DNA from: Congeria kusceri
Taxonomy: Eukaryota > Mollusca > Bivalvia > Myida > Dreissenidae
Direction of reading: 5' to 3'
DNA: 64,000 bases
Assembly: GCA_027627225.1 (NCBI GenBank)
Contig: CM051028.1
Span: 20,049,701-20,113,700 of the forward strand
Under the pieces are notes generated by a model. That model did not search any database, was not told the origin of the DNA, and saw nothing but the letters and a program-made list of their open reading frames with translations. The stretch's first letter is position 1; the number at the start of each line of letters is the position of its first letter. The translations under genes were made by a program, and so were the position numbers. Below, in pieces: positions 23,346 through 35,440 of the stretch.

Positions 23346-25857
23346 ACATTCACTATGAGCGGGTCATATGGTATAAGCCATAGGAAATAAAAGTATTAAT
23401 TGAGTGTCATGTGTTTGTATAAGTCGGACCAGCTGTCGTGAGACCTAGGTACAAATGTTACAAAAAAGGTATGATCTTGTTTTAGTATACGTTTATATAT
23501 TTTTGCAAAATACCGTCGTAATGCCCCTTAATATATCACATATCGTTTTAAAGAAAAATCTGATTGTTGATAGCGTACTTTTAAAAATTGATTAAAGCAG
23601 ACATAATAAACATAGAGTAGAAAGACCTTGAATGACTTTGATTGTGACACAAAGCTCCATAGAAAAACCGAAATAAATAACTTTAATTCAGAAAATCCCT
23701 CAAATCTATGGCTGTTACATGTATTGTTTTTTTTTACGTGTATATGTGTTAAGCTTGAAAATGCTGCTTAGATATATAGTATTTTATCTTTTGTGAACAT
23801 AAATCATTGGATGTCACATACAATTTGAACCAAAGTGTTCACTAAGGTAAGTACAACGTAAGTTAAGATTTCCATTAGGAGCTTTGTGAAGACAAGCCCA
23901 GGTTTAAGGCCAATATATATATATATTTTAAGACATAATTCATAAGAATACATACATTTCAAATAAAAAGAAAAATGCATTTTTCACATGCCATACCGTG
24001 TTTTCCATGTCTTACAGCCATTACGAATATTTTTTATCTTACACATGTGTAAGACAACATTTTGAGCGTTTTCATTGGCTATATATTCTTTGACTGACCA
24101 ATCGCATGACGTTATTTTGGTGAAATGACGTCGTCAACATGAAATGACTTCAAGTCAGTATACAGTTTTTGAAGATTTACCTACTAATTTTAGTAACATT
24201 AGTAAGCTTTTATTTCATTTAAACGCGTGTGCTAAAAAAGATGTGACACGAGTTGTCATTTCATACCATATTTTATTTTAAACTCGTCCATGAAATTCGT
24301 TAGTGAACATTTTATGGTCTGGGATTTATAATGACTAACTACTAACTATACGTACGTTACACATGCATGGCTATTCATTGTTAATATCTTTAAACTATAC
24401 ATACAGCACACAAACATGACTATTCGTTGTTAATATCTTTGAACTTGACATACACCACACGTGACATGGATATTCGTTCTTTATATATCTGAAATACCGT
24501 GTATTTACAGACTAACACATGTACACAAGGCTATTCCCAGTCAAATAATAAACCATATTTTGCTTAGGCATGCATTAGAACATATGTTCACTAATTACTA
24601 ATGCATTTCTCTGTTTCCCGGATAAAGTTTAAGTTACATAATTACGTTTTGCACAGCCTGAACTTCTAAAATAGGACGTCATAATACACCTAAATGCTTG
24701 TTGCTTAACGCTTTGTTGCAATCGAGTTGCACAATAATTTGTTGTATCAATAGTGGATATAAAAATTATGGACAAAATCAACAACAAAAATATCAGATCA
24801 TTAATTATAAACGAATTTGATGCAGTAATCAAATAACAGCAAATAAATATTTTTTTATAAACAATTCATAAACTTCAACAAAAATTACACTCTTCCTGAC
24901 GAATGCAGTCGGCCAAAATGAGCTCTGAGCTAAAAATATCACAAATATTTATTTTTACAATTATGATTATCCATGACAGTAACAACCAATACCATATCCG
25001 GTAGGCTATTTTAAATCTTCAGTATATAATCTTGGACATGATTTTAACTTGGTACGTACAATGGGTGGTTTTGTAGATCATATCCCAGAAGTGCAACACA
25101 TGGTCAAATAACACATTGAATACCAAGTAAATAAACTTGCCTCAGGCTGTTGGGAGATTTTAATACATTTTAAATTGAGCAAGGCGTGTTACAAAAATAC
25201 TGACGAAAATGATTGTATTTGCATTTCTAGAAACAGTGCGTTTACTATAAATTGTTGCTCATATGAGTGAACATCTATAGCGCTCGTTCAGGCGTATAGG
25301 TTCGTCATACAGAAAACGTTTCAGTTAGCTAGAGAGTACACGAAGAGCGCAGAGTTTCGCCAAGGTATGTAAACCAACACAGACATTTCATGATCCAGTT
25401 ATAGGTTACACCCATAGCCATAGCTATACTTGTAAGTCCTGGGCAAGTGTTGAGATACTTGTATACATGCGCAATGTTTGCTGACGGCGAATTTAGCCAT
25501 ATATAAAAAGTAGCACTAAATTAATTGCACGTCTTATTAAATAGACTACCCTTGCCACATCTCCTAATAGTAACCTATCAAAAACATTTGATCGATGGAA
25601 CAGTTTCATCTTTCCCAAATTCCCACAAAGCAGCTCATAGCTTTTTGCGAAAAGTCGCTAACTAAAAACACAAACATAAACAAACAAATCAACATACCCC
25701 TCCCTGCGTTTACTTCCCCTTAGAAGTTGAAATAAAAAAAACTGCCACCACGAAGATCTGCAAGGATGATTTAGAACAATTTCATTGCTTAAAATGATTT
25801 TTTTTAAACTTAGTTATATTGCATCATTTGTCCAGGTCTACGTATTGATAGCTGAAA
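23346..25857. repeat. intergenic; about 50-bp tandem repeat at 24355-24545
   Basis: Three to four units of about 50-60 bp containing ACATG(N)CTATTCGTTGTTAATATCTTT lie at 24355-24545. Near 24035 an exact palindrome CTTACACATGTGTAAG is seen, and near 24125 a CRE-like TGACGTCGTCA. No gene was supported. The right end should hold the 3' UTR of kinase copy 2. Confidence 0.5.
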
Positions 25858-27027
25858 TTAAAAAAAGAAAGAGATAAATAAAACAAGTAAGCAGAACAAC
25901 GCAAGAACTGTACGGTGTCCATGTTGTTTTCTTAATAATGAACACCATGTGATCTGACTCGGATCACGTGGAAGTTCGTGAAACATAACCTTCTTGGCGG
26001 AAGTAAAAATGAACTTCTCGTCACAAAACACATCCCTAAACTGTTTGACGTCAGGTCGATCTTTGGGATCGAATGCCCAGGCTTTGTCCATGATGGCCCG
26101 AATATATGGGTTAACCACCACACCTTTCGGTATTTCCGGCGCGCTGCTTTTAACGCCGACCTGCGTCTGTGGTTGCAACACCTTGCAGTTCAGGTATGAT
26201 GTTTCCTCGTAAATGATCTCGAATACGGTTAATCCAAGGCTATAAATGTCAGCCTGCATCATACCAATCGTATCCAAACGTTCGCATCGAAGAACTTCCG
26301 GTGCGGCGTACCGCGGCACTCCATGCCAAGAAACGGAGTTTTCCGCCGATTTTTTTTCAAAATGTTTCCACACCGTGCTCAAGCCAAAGTCGGAAATCTT
26401 TACAATAATGTCCCCGTTATAAGTCCTCGTCATAAGAATGTTACGCGGCTTGAGGTCACAGTGAGCGACATTTTCTCCGTGCAGATAAGCCAGGCCGAGG
26501 CAAATCTGACGGATAATTGCCAGTCGATGATCGTCATCTGTATTGGTTATGCATTTGTTGATATGAATAAAATCAAAGAGAGAATCCGGCATGTATTTCA
26601 TCACGATACAAAGATTGTCCGGTTTTTCGTAAGCGCCAATGTACCGCACAATATTCTGATGATCCAATCTACAAAAGAAATGCATTTTCTTCTTGAATGA
26701 TTCCACTGTCTCCTTTGCAAGTGTACGGGTATCCATCTCCTTCACCGCCACATCAGTTCCTCGCCACGCCGCCAAATAGACCATGGCAAATCGTCCCTCG
26801 CTAATCTTCTCTCGCAATTGCAGCTCTCTAAAAACAATGGTGGGCTGCATCTCAACTTCTCTTGAGACGGCTTCGACATTCCATTTCGCTTCCTCCTCGT
26901 GGCGCATACACTCTGGCATGCCTTGAATGTTCGTCACATTTTTCGCGTGGATAGGAAGGTATTGCGGTATCGGTCTGATTTCAAGTAGGCCGATGTCGTC
27001 CAATAAATCTTCGACGTATCCATGGAA
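25858..27027 (-). CDS. TKL-like kinase, catalytic exon (paralogue 2) with C-terminal hydrophobic tail
   Basis: The exon begins at a 3' splice site (TTTATTTCAG), phase 0, like copy 1, and stays open for 389 codons. Numbering from residue 1 at 27003 (a TTG within the exon, not a proposed start), it keeps lysine K88, HCDLKPRN with D183 and N188, DFG (205-207) and APE. Two conserved sites differ: the first glycine of the loop is serine (SEGRFAMV), and the helix-C glutamate is lysine (FKKKMHFF, where copy 1 has FKAEIKLF). It runs about 50 residues past the end of copy 1, through a basic stretch (LLRKQHGHR), and finishes with about 17 hydrophobic residues (365-381), which looks like a tail anchor. 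Activity may be weakened. It may be a membrane-bound or regulatory relative of copy 1. Confidence 0.75.
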   Translation of the reverse strand, partial: FHGYVEDLLDDIGLLEIRPIPQYLPIHAKNVTNIQGMPECMRHEEEAKWNVEAVSREVEMQPTIVFRELQLREKISEGRFAMVYLAAWRGTDVAVKEMDTRTLAKETVESFKKKMHFFCRLDHQNIVRYIGAYEKPDNLCIVMKYMPDSLFDFIHINKCITNTDDDHRLAIIRQICLGLAYLHGENVAHCDLKPRNILMTRTYNGDIIVKISDFGLSTVWKHFEKKSAENSVSWHGVPRYAAPEVLRCERLDTIGMMQADIYSLGLTVFEIIYEETSYLNCKVLQPQTQVGVKSSAPEIPKGVVVNPYIRAIMDKAWAFDPKDRPDVKQFRDVFCDEKFIFTSAKKVMFHELPRDPSQITWCSLLRKQHGHRTVLALFCLLVLFISFFF

Positions 27028-27934
27028 CTGAAATAAAGACGTTCAGAATATCACGGGGAAAATATTACATTATAAACAAATATTACGAGCCCGACACTTA
27101 CACATTCATAGTGTATTTAAAATGTACTAAAACCTTTATACTAACAACTAAAGCTATGACTGAATGTGATAAATGCCCGGACATACAGCCTTGACATAGG
27201 TAAAGAGTTTTGCATTTTGGTGCTTATACAAAAAGCACTGAATTAGTGACACAGTCAATGACCTGCATAAGAGGAAAAACGGGATGGAAATGCACAAACA
27301 AGAGCACCACTAAGAGCGGATACTACTACTCGTCTAATTGACATTCTCAGATAACGCAACACTAATAGTTCGAAATCTACAAAAAGAAACATAGTAAATT
27401 AAATGTTTAATTAATATAAGGCTGTTGTTCCAATAGATTCTAAGACAAATGTATTTAAAGGAAAACCTTAAGTCAAAACAATATAATTAATCAATCCATA
27501 TCCAAAATAGTGTTACGGTTTTTGCCATACACACACATATCATCGCACTGAAGGAATATGCCTTTTGATTCACTTGTTTTCCATAAAAGTGGAAATGAAG
27601 GAAAAACTTAATAAAAATATCTCAAGTGGAAAAAAGACCATAATTCAGTCAAAATGCATGATATAATTAGGGTTCCTGTCCTATAGATATATCTCATCAT
27701 GATAAAAATGTATATGTTCCTGAATATGTGTGAAAATTGTAGCTTGAATAAGTTTAAAGAAACAGTCAAAACATTTTGGAACGCGACGGAATGGGACATG
27801 ACAAAATGACTCCCATATAGTCCCCAAACGTGTTTGGTGGGGGTATAATACAGTGCATTTACTCAAGGAAGCATCGCGTGACAACAATCCAGTAAATCGT
27901 AAACGTTTCCTACTTTACAAATGAGGTCATGTAG
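27028..27934 (-). other. presumed intron region of kinase paralogue 2
   Basis: Lies between the kinase exon and the decayed end of the repeat exon. The acceptor at 27028 is clear. The donor is not: no match to the GAAAACGGG/GTAAGG junction of copy 1 was found. No other gene is seen. Confidence 0.5.
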
Positions 27935-28953
27935 TTAATACTTAGATGCACAAAATAAGTATATACATGTGTAAGCTAACTTGACGGACAAGTAGTCGCC
28001 TATAAAACACGTTAACCATGAAGGAACTTTGAAAACCTGATAAGCCGGTAAAAGCGTTATACTCCCCACCGGTGTTTCCGCTCTTTCTGCGCTGCGGGTG
28101 AAATATTCATCAACGTTGGTCTTTGTTGTGGAATAATTATACTTGAGCACGCTCCTATTTTCGCATCCTGCACTTAAAGGTCTCTGACAGGAACCATCAC
28201 CAGACATAAAACTACTTCCTGCAGGCACCCCGACCCCTCCGACATCATTGACATCATTATCAACGTATGCCTTGGTTGATGAAAGAAATGAATCCCTCGT
28301 AGTTTCGCGTTTTGGCACCGAAAGTCTTTCATGGGGTTCCTGATAAGAAATCACCGGCATCGCCTCATTTTCAACTATGAGGTTGAAATCCTTATCAACG
28401 TACATCTGGCTTGAATATGTAGCTGGTTCATATGTAGAAATTCCCCTACCTCCACCATAGTGACTGCTTATAGAAAATGGCATACTATCCCTAGGCATGC
28501 GGTTGCTCTCATTGTCGACGTATGTCTTGCTTGAATATAAAGTCGGCTCAAATATTGATCTATCAGTACTGCTCTTCAAAAATGGCACACTTTCCCTCGT
28601 TGAGGAATACCGGGAATGTGCTGTGCTGTCGTTTTCTGTAATTGAAGGTCTTTCTCGGGGTTCCTGCTTAGCAATCACCATATTCCCCAATGGCATCTCA
28701 ATACCTCCGAAATACTGATACGTATGCGGCTCAAATATTGAAATACAATTGCCGCCACTGTTCTGCGAAACTGGCAAACTGCCCTTCGGCATGCCCACCC
28801 GTCCAAGAGCTCGGTTGCGTTTGTTGTCTACATATTCTGCGCAATAAGAAGCTCCACTTGCTTTCGAGATAACCATACTGCCGACTGGCATCCCCACCCG
28901 ACCAACCCGCCGATTATACGCGTTGTCTACGTACGTCCGCATTGCCGGTTAGT
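27935..28953 (-). CDS. N-terminal repeat exon of kinase paralogue 2 (degenerate repeats)
   Basis: The ORF from ATG at 28942 runs 335 codons. The first two repeats are good (YVDNAYNRRVGRVGMPVGSM; YVDNKRNRALGRVGMPKGS). The next five are shortened or altered (for example YVDNESNRMP..., YVDKDFNLIVENE, YVDNDVNDVGGVGVPAGS, NVDEYFTRSAERAETPVGS), separated by Ser/Glu-rich linkers with RERPS/HERLS motifs. The 3' splice site TGTTGCAG lies 11 nt before the ATG, as in copy 1. The true 3' end of the exon is uncertain: a weak CAG/GTTTTC donor near 28038 is possible, and the last residues to 27935 may be intron. The gene may be drifting to a pseudogene or to a shorter product. Confidence 0.6.
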
Positions 28954-31382
28954 CTGCAACATGTGTGTTATTTATATAATACAATATACATATGACTCAA
29001 TTCTCAATTCTCCTCCACAAAAGCTGCACAGAAGGATCGTTTACGAATACAACATTCAGTCGAGAAGGTAATGCACTAACAATATGAGAAACACGACTTC
29101 GCGTGGAGCGCAAAGCAATATGCAAAATAAATAAATAAATGTAATACCAATCTAATAAACAAGCAAGATAACAAGTGCATACAAGCAAATGAAAAGACAT
29201 TGCAGGAACGTAACTCCCTAAAATATTTTGAACCGGAGCTTGTCAACAACTGGGCTTTGAATTGATTGATATTGTTTTCTTTAAATTGATAGGGCAAGGT
29301 TAACAGAGAAGATTCACAATTCACGCGATTAAATTGGATTTCTCTCTAAAAATTAAAGGGACCGGAACATACTGACGATATGCCAAATTACGTGCGGTAA
29401 GTATATAGAAAATACCAGCGATTCCGATGTTCGAGCCGAGCAAGATAAATTTGTCTGTATTGAACGCTAATCCTTGTATTGTATTTATCCCATCATTTTT
29501 TTCTCCAAACTGTATTAAACTAATGTATAACAAGTGTGGAGTTCATATACTACTGGTATAACTACTTTTACTAGTATTGAATACAAAATGTACGAATTGT
29601 AATAAGGAAGTACTAGTATTCCAAAGAATCTAGAAATACCATAAATACAACTTAGGCTGCTAACTGGTTTGATCTATAAGTTTGTATTATTACTACAAAA
29701 TTATAATCGAATAGTAACTTTCACAATGAAAAGAACCTTTAAAGTCAACAAAGACACTATTGCGCAATGATCCTTACAATTTATGATCAAGAAATAAATT
29801 AATACAAAATTTATTACCTTGACCTTTCTGTTTGTTTTAAAAACTCTGAAACGAAACATGTGACTTTGTGTGTCTGCTAATTGAATCTTATTGTTTCGGA
29901 AAACATGTTTGCATATTTTAAATGCAATGTATGTAAATTATCTTCAAATGACTGGCCAGAGAATGCGATCGACAAAAGTAAACAATGCGACTGCATCATG
30001 TTACGGAAAATAAAACGTCGACAAAAGTAAACAATGCGACTGCATCATGTTACGGAAAATAAAACGTAGACAAACATGCGACATGTATATTAACACAGTG
30101 TGGAACTACAGCTAAGTTTATCCCAAGAGGGGTGGGGTTATTTTGTCAATGTCAACGTGAAGATGGGATAAAGTTAAATACAACTCCGGTGAGCAAAGAA
30201 AAGAACAGTTCACGTCATTAAGAACTCAATCGGCATACCTATCATTAACATTCCGATGAAATGCACAATTGAGCTTTGGATGGGCCAATAGTACCAAAGT
30301 TAATAAAAAGCCTATAAAGCCTTATGAAGAAACAGTGAAGCGAAATGCGTTGCACTCTGTTATATGTGTACAACTCCGTTAGAATAGTTGGACCAAAATA
30401 GATCAATTGTATCCGAAACGTAAATTTGTTTTAGTTATTATTATTTAAACAATATGTGATTGAGATTCGACATAGAGAAGAATAATGCATAATGAAAGAG
30501 ACTAAACTCCGTCGACAATAATGGACCGGACCAATATCCGGATAGTAATCCAGACAGACAAGCGGACGCACGAACGGTCGCACAGACTGACACACACAGA
30601 CAGACACTCATTCAGACAAGAATGAGAAAAACCGACATGTCTCCTCTACGAAAGTCACATAATATACCATAAGACGACTTCAGTTTACTCCAGTTTAATA
30701 ATTGGTAAAGAAAAATCATTAAAATGAATACCTTAACTGGAAACACGTACAACTAAAAAAGAACACAAACAAAAACAAACAAACTAACTAATATCGGTTA
30801 GAGTACTCTCGGTTTACGAAATTACGCGAATGACAAAATATACAAAGTAATATACAATACATTTGCTCGTTAGTAAAACAACTCCAAATCAAATCACCGA
30901 TATATTTCCAGCATTATTTCGACACTATTCCATTTCACCGTAATTTTTTTGAAGTTAAAATCCACTGGTATAGAATTAATGTTTAACTAGTCTAACGCAT
31001 GTGATTACCTTTCCACATAGACTGGTAACATGATTCAAACAAATATATTCAGTAACGAATTCGATTCCACTGACAATTACCTCTACATGCTCTATTATTG
31101 TGCCATTTTATTGATCTGGCACTCGTTAATCTCCGGTAGCTGATTTATTTATATCGGTTTAACGTTTATCTAGCGTGTAGTCATAAAACATAAGCACATG
31201 TATGTTTTTTTATAATTTCTTTACAATATATTTGAATGTTTAATGATTTATTATACTTACTTTATAACACAGTTATATAACACACAAGGCAGTTATTTGT
31301 CTCTAGACATATTCGCCTTTATCAAAAATTCCGTTTATCGACACGTGATCTTTTCACCGTTCTATAAATATCAGAAACTATA
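28954..31382. repeat. intergenic; includes a 49-bp tandem duplication at 29969-30067
   Basis: The unit CGACAAAAGTAAACAATGCG...AATAAAACG occurs twice back to back near 29969 and 30018. A diverged dispersed-repeat tail (CAGACAGACAAGCGGACGCACGAACGG-like) lies near 30550-30610. No supported gene. Confidence 0.55.
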
Positions 31383-31550
31383 ATGTTCTGTCGAAGAAAA
31401 TTAAATCCAACTTATTTGAGACGGATACTTACAAGCGGAGGTATTTATAAGACATATACCTCCACAAACAAACCATATAAGAATAACGAAATTCCAGAAA
31501 CATCTCCAGGAAAGAAGCCCTTATTACCATCCGCTAGTCCTTTATTTCAG
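31383..31550 (+). CDS. possible short first exon, unknown protein
   Basis: A 56-codon reading frame from ATG at 31383 ends exactly at a strong 5' splice site (CAG/GTAAGT, intron from 31551). The product is basic, Pro/Thr/Lys-rich, with no recognised domain. It sits 230 bp upstream of the Mab-21-like fragment and could be its first exon, but the join is not proven. Confidence 0.3.
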
Positions 31551-31780
31551 GTAAGTGACCAATTGCCTATACAATACAGGATATTATTATATACCTATTG
31601 ATATCATCCAATCAGCTGTCATGCAAAAGGTCACCTGGTCTGCATGGACGTATAATATTCCACGGATTATGTTTCATGCTTTCACGCAGAAGGTCACCTG
31701 GTCTACATGGACGTACAAACCCAACGGACATACAATATCCCACGGACGTACAATATCCCACGGATTATTTTTCTGTTCAG

Positions 31781-33015
31781 TGGCGAATGTCTACGAACAA
31801 ATTGGAACGTTTGCTCATGTTTGATCTAAATCCAATACAAATGAAGACATACGTTCTGTGCAAAATGTTGAAGAAGGAATTCCTATCACCTCTGGTTGAT
31901 GAAAGAGTGAGCACGTTTGTATTGTCTAAACACACTTGGAAGGCTTAGACGCATTTGTCCACACTATACAATCGCATCCGTCAATCTGTTTGCTGAAAAG
32001 CCTGAAGTGAACGATTTCAAGGTTTTGATAGCAGAGCTTACGAAGATAATCATTTCGATTGTACATTGCATCCATAACATAACCATGGACAATGTAGGAT
32101 AGATTGTCAGACATGTATGGAGCATTAATTTCAAACTGCGAAGCACACTATCGGAAGAAGATCATTTTAGGCTGTTTAAGGGCAATGAAAAATGCACTTT
32201 ATGGAATTATATGTTATCGTGCGCTTTAACGTGAGACGCAAATGGTCAAAAGAAAATTTGCTATTTACGTGTCGCAAATATATTGGAAATTCAGAATGGA
32301 CGCGAATACAGTGTTGAACGTGAATTTGTATATTAAACATCTTGAACATTCTAGCTTTGTTGTTTTCAGTAATTCGAATTTACACAAGATGTAATTATAA
32401 GAATTGAGGACATGATAACACCAGACATTGTGCAAATGTCACCAGCGTGTATAATCGAGGCGGATAAAGACATAAGCACAACATTAAAAATAACAAATTT
32501 CTTTACTAGATTCACAGAAAAGACAATATATTATGTAGTGATCACAAGACACGAAATGAACTGCCTTCCGAAACATCTAATATATGGAATATACAGGACA
32601 ATTACAGAAGAAGACGAAAAACAACTCAGTAGTGCTGACAAAATTTGATGGAGTCTGCCATTTACCGATCCAATTCCGTTCCTTTATTGTCTACAATATT
32701 TATCGAAATGTAACTAGGGGACATTTTGCTATTAAAAGGTTTCATGAATATATTTTGAAACGTGACAATCCTAATTATTATCGCTGTCTCGATACTGCCA
32801 TCAACATGCTAGCGAACATTGCTGAATTAGAGAACCGCTTTTCTGAAGAATGGTTTACATATCGGATGTCCGTAAAGGTGGTGCCACGCAATAATGCCAC
32901 CTATTGGCATTTGTTTGATTACTTGGGAAATATGAATATTCAAACGCTATTGATTATAGCGATAGCTAGCAAAAACTTGAAAACCAAGAAAGGCATGAAT
33001 TTGATGTATGTATGA
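31781..33015 (+). pseudogene. Mab-21-like (cGAS-like receptor family) C-terminal fragment, broken
   Basis: A frame opening after a good 3' splice site (TTTTCTGTTCAG, to 31780) reads LNPIQMKTYVLCKMLKKEFL...VDERVSTFVL, which resembles the helical part of Mab-21 domain proteins. Further on, frames at 32412-32648 and 32584-33015 contain CLDTAINMLANIAELENRF and VVPRNNATYWHL, resembling the C-terminal region that molluscan Mab-21 proteins carry. The pieces are in different frames with stops between them, and no nucleotidyltransferase core (GS plus acidic residues) is present. It is read as a truncated, decayed relative of these nucleic-acid-sensing proteins. The assignment rests on remembered family style, so it is moderate at best. 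Confidence 0.45.
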
Positions 33016-33046
33016 ATGTATTCATATATAGATTTCATCGCATAAA

Positions 33047-33994
33047 CCCATAGGCACTTTCACCTAGACCTTTTTTGATTGCGGTTTTCTCAAAAATGAC
33101 CAATCGGATCGGTTTGAAATTTTGTATAGCCCCGTCATACACAATTTCCAATACAGGTAGGATACAAATTGAACGGTTCAGTGATCATTTATATTTCCTC
33201 GTGCTCTTGGGTGTCAAAACTAATAATTGCACGAGAAAATCGTGGTGAATGTAGAAATTCGATGCAGTTTATAATGAAAGTGTTTAACAACAACATTCCA
33301 ACCAAAAAACATTTAACAACAATTATTTCATGCATAACACCATCCCACAATGAAAATCGATTTTAAAAAAAAAAGTAAATCACGTGCAAATTAATCTGCA
33401 ATATTATCCAATCAGAGTACTTGGATATCAAGTGATTAACGTTTAACCTATTTTACACAAAGAACCACGTGGTAAACTTAGAATCTGTTTGTGATATTTG
33501 ATTTATGTAAATTAATCCGTTAACAATAGTAAGAGAGCAGTTTAAAATGTTAGTGGCAACACCTGGAAAGGGCTACTATGCAGTATTCAGTAAGCGTGCG
33601 CGCCATTGGTATATATGAGGCCGCATTCCACGTACTTAGATATGGAGTAATTATTATAAGATAAACTTTCTCTGTATTTAGATTGAAATTTATTAAATCA
33701 TTATTTTTAACGAGTTTAAATCAAAATAAAAGAAAAATAACGAACGTATTTGATCTTAATTTCTACCAGTAAAATTAACTTTATTTCGTTTTCGCTTTTT
33801 TGCGAATTTTTGTTTTGATATTGTGTTTTATTTTTGTAAAATTTTGTATGAAAACAAAATTTTAGACATAGGAAATTAAATGCATCGAAGTCTTATATAT
33901 TATTTTGTGTTCTTGAAAGGTTTTGAAAAATTCGGGCTAAAAATACAAAAGTTATAGCTGATTAGGCGACGGTCTAGTTAGAAGTGCCTATGGG
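33047..33994. mobile_element. MITE-like element with about 24-bp terminal inverted repeats
   Basis: The left end CCCATAGGCACTTTCACCTAGACC is matched by GGTCTAGTTAGAAGTGCCTATGGG at the right end in inverse orientation, with about four mismatches. The 948-bp interior is AT-rich with short ORFs only. No clear target duplication was seen. Confidence 0.65.
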
Positions 33995-35440
33995 TGTATG
34001 TGGTTATTGTTTTCACGTGATTGACCTTGACTAATGACAAGTGCACTTGTGAATAAACTAACATTTTTGAGCAGACGATAAAATCGTGATTTTGTATACG
34101 TTTGCACGCATGGGAATATAGTTTATTATCATTTGATCGGATCCATTGACGAAAAAGGGGAGGCAGTGATTATGCTCGACCGATGGAGGAATCTTACCGG
34201 TATTTGATGAAAGAACGATATGCAGTATGTAAACTTAGTTGTTTGCGTACACATATCCACAAACAGCCTTCACAAACATGCAATTAGATGGGTAGACGCG
34301 GAATTATTGCGTGCCAGTTCGTAATGTAAATACACGCCAGTGAGCCATCCGCCTCTTTATCCATCACATACAAGTGTCTAAATTGCCTTTAACCCAAGTA
34401 CCGCAATGTCACTGGGAGTAGGCAGATGTCTCAATAGAGCACCGGGAGTATTTTATCAAATGCAACTAAACCGAACCCGTAACCGTTTCGTCCGATTAGA
34501 CCGACATTGATAATGCATGAAACCGCAGAGGGTCAAAGATTCGGTTAACTACAGAGGCGTTGATAATCATTCTCCAGATAGCTTGAATCGGATAGCAGAA
34601 ACATCATAAACTATTTGTAGGCGTGAGTTCGAATCCTACTGGAACCATTTCGTCCAAAATTTTGTTTGACTTTGTATGTACTTTGGTTCTTTAGGATTCC
34701 GTCAATAAATTGTTGATAATTGAAAAATGTATTCGATAAAAGTTGGAAATTGTCTTGTTTTAATATAATATATATCTATATATATGCGTGCGAAATACGT
34801 CCATATGCCTCTTTAAAACATTCTTACATTTCTCTGCACATAGATGTTCTTTCATTTTAATAAGATATATGTTTTTATTTATGCCACTACACGCGTTTCT
34901 GTTGCAAGATTAAATGATGTGTCTTTAATATTCTGAATCGATTTGCCCTGTGGTTTTATTTAAACTTTTTTCTGTTTTTTTTTATATTATCAAATATCAC
35001 AACACACATTCAACTATCAAAATAAATACCCTAATGCTCAGGGAAGTAAACTTTGATTTTTATCACCCATGCGAAATGGTTCTTGGTATTACGGAGATTA
35101 AAAAAGTAGTTTGCAGTCGCAAATTTAACACAAACACACAAACACTCGATCGTTGTGTATGAACGAGCTACTGTAAAATATATAATACTGATATACGTAA
35201 CTTCCCTTTTGTGAACAAAAGATTTTCAGAAAACCAATACGTGTGCAAAACGGTCGAAATCTGCTTTTACCATTCTGTGCTCTGGTAAGTCTTTGTTTTA
35301 TTTGTAACACTGAAAACATTGACTTTATTAATAATATTTACTGAATAGTAAATGTGTTCGTTTATGTGTTTTATACACGTGCGTGCGTTTTTGAATTGTT
35401 ACTACATGTATTTATTATGCCATATATAACTTGGTGTGCA
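33995..35440. other. intergenic, no supported gene
   Basis: AT-rich. A tRNA-like T arm (GTGAGTTCGAATCCTAC) occurs near 34624 without a matching acceptor stem. An ATATATATCTATATATAT run lies near 34770. No gene was supported. Confidence 0.4.

Noticed and set aside
34600..34655. tRNA gene suggested by GTGAGTTCGAATCCTAC and TGGAACCA
   Set aside because: No matching 5' acceptor strand (GGTTCCA) or D arm was found at the right distance.
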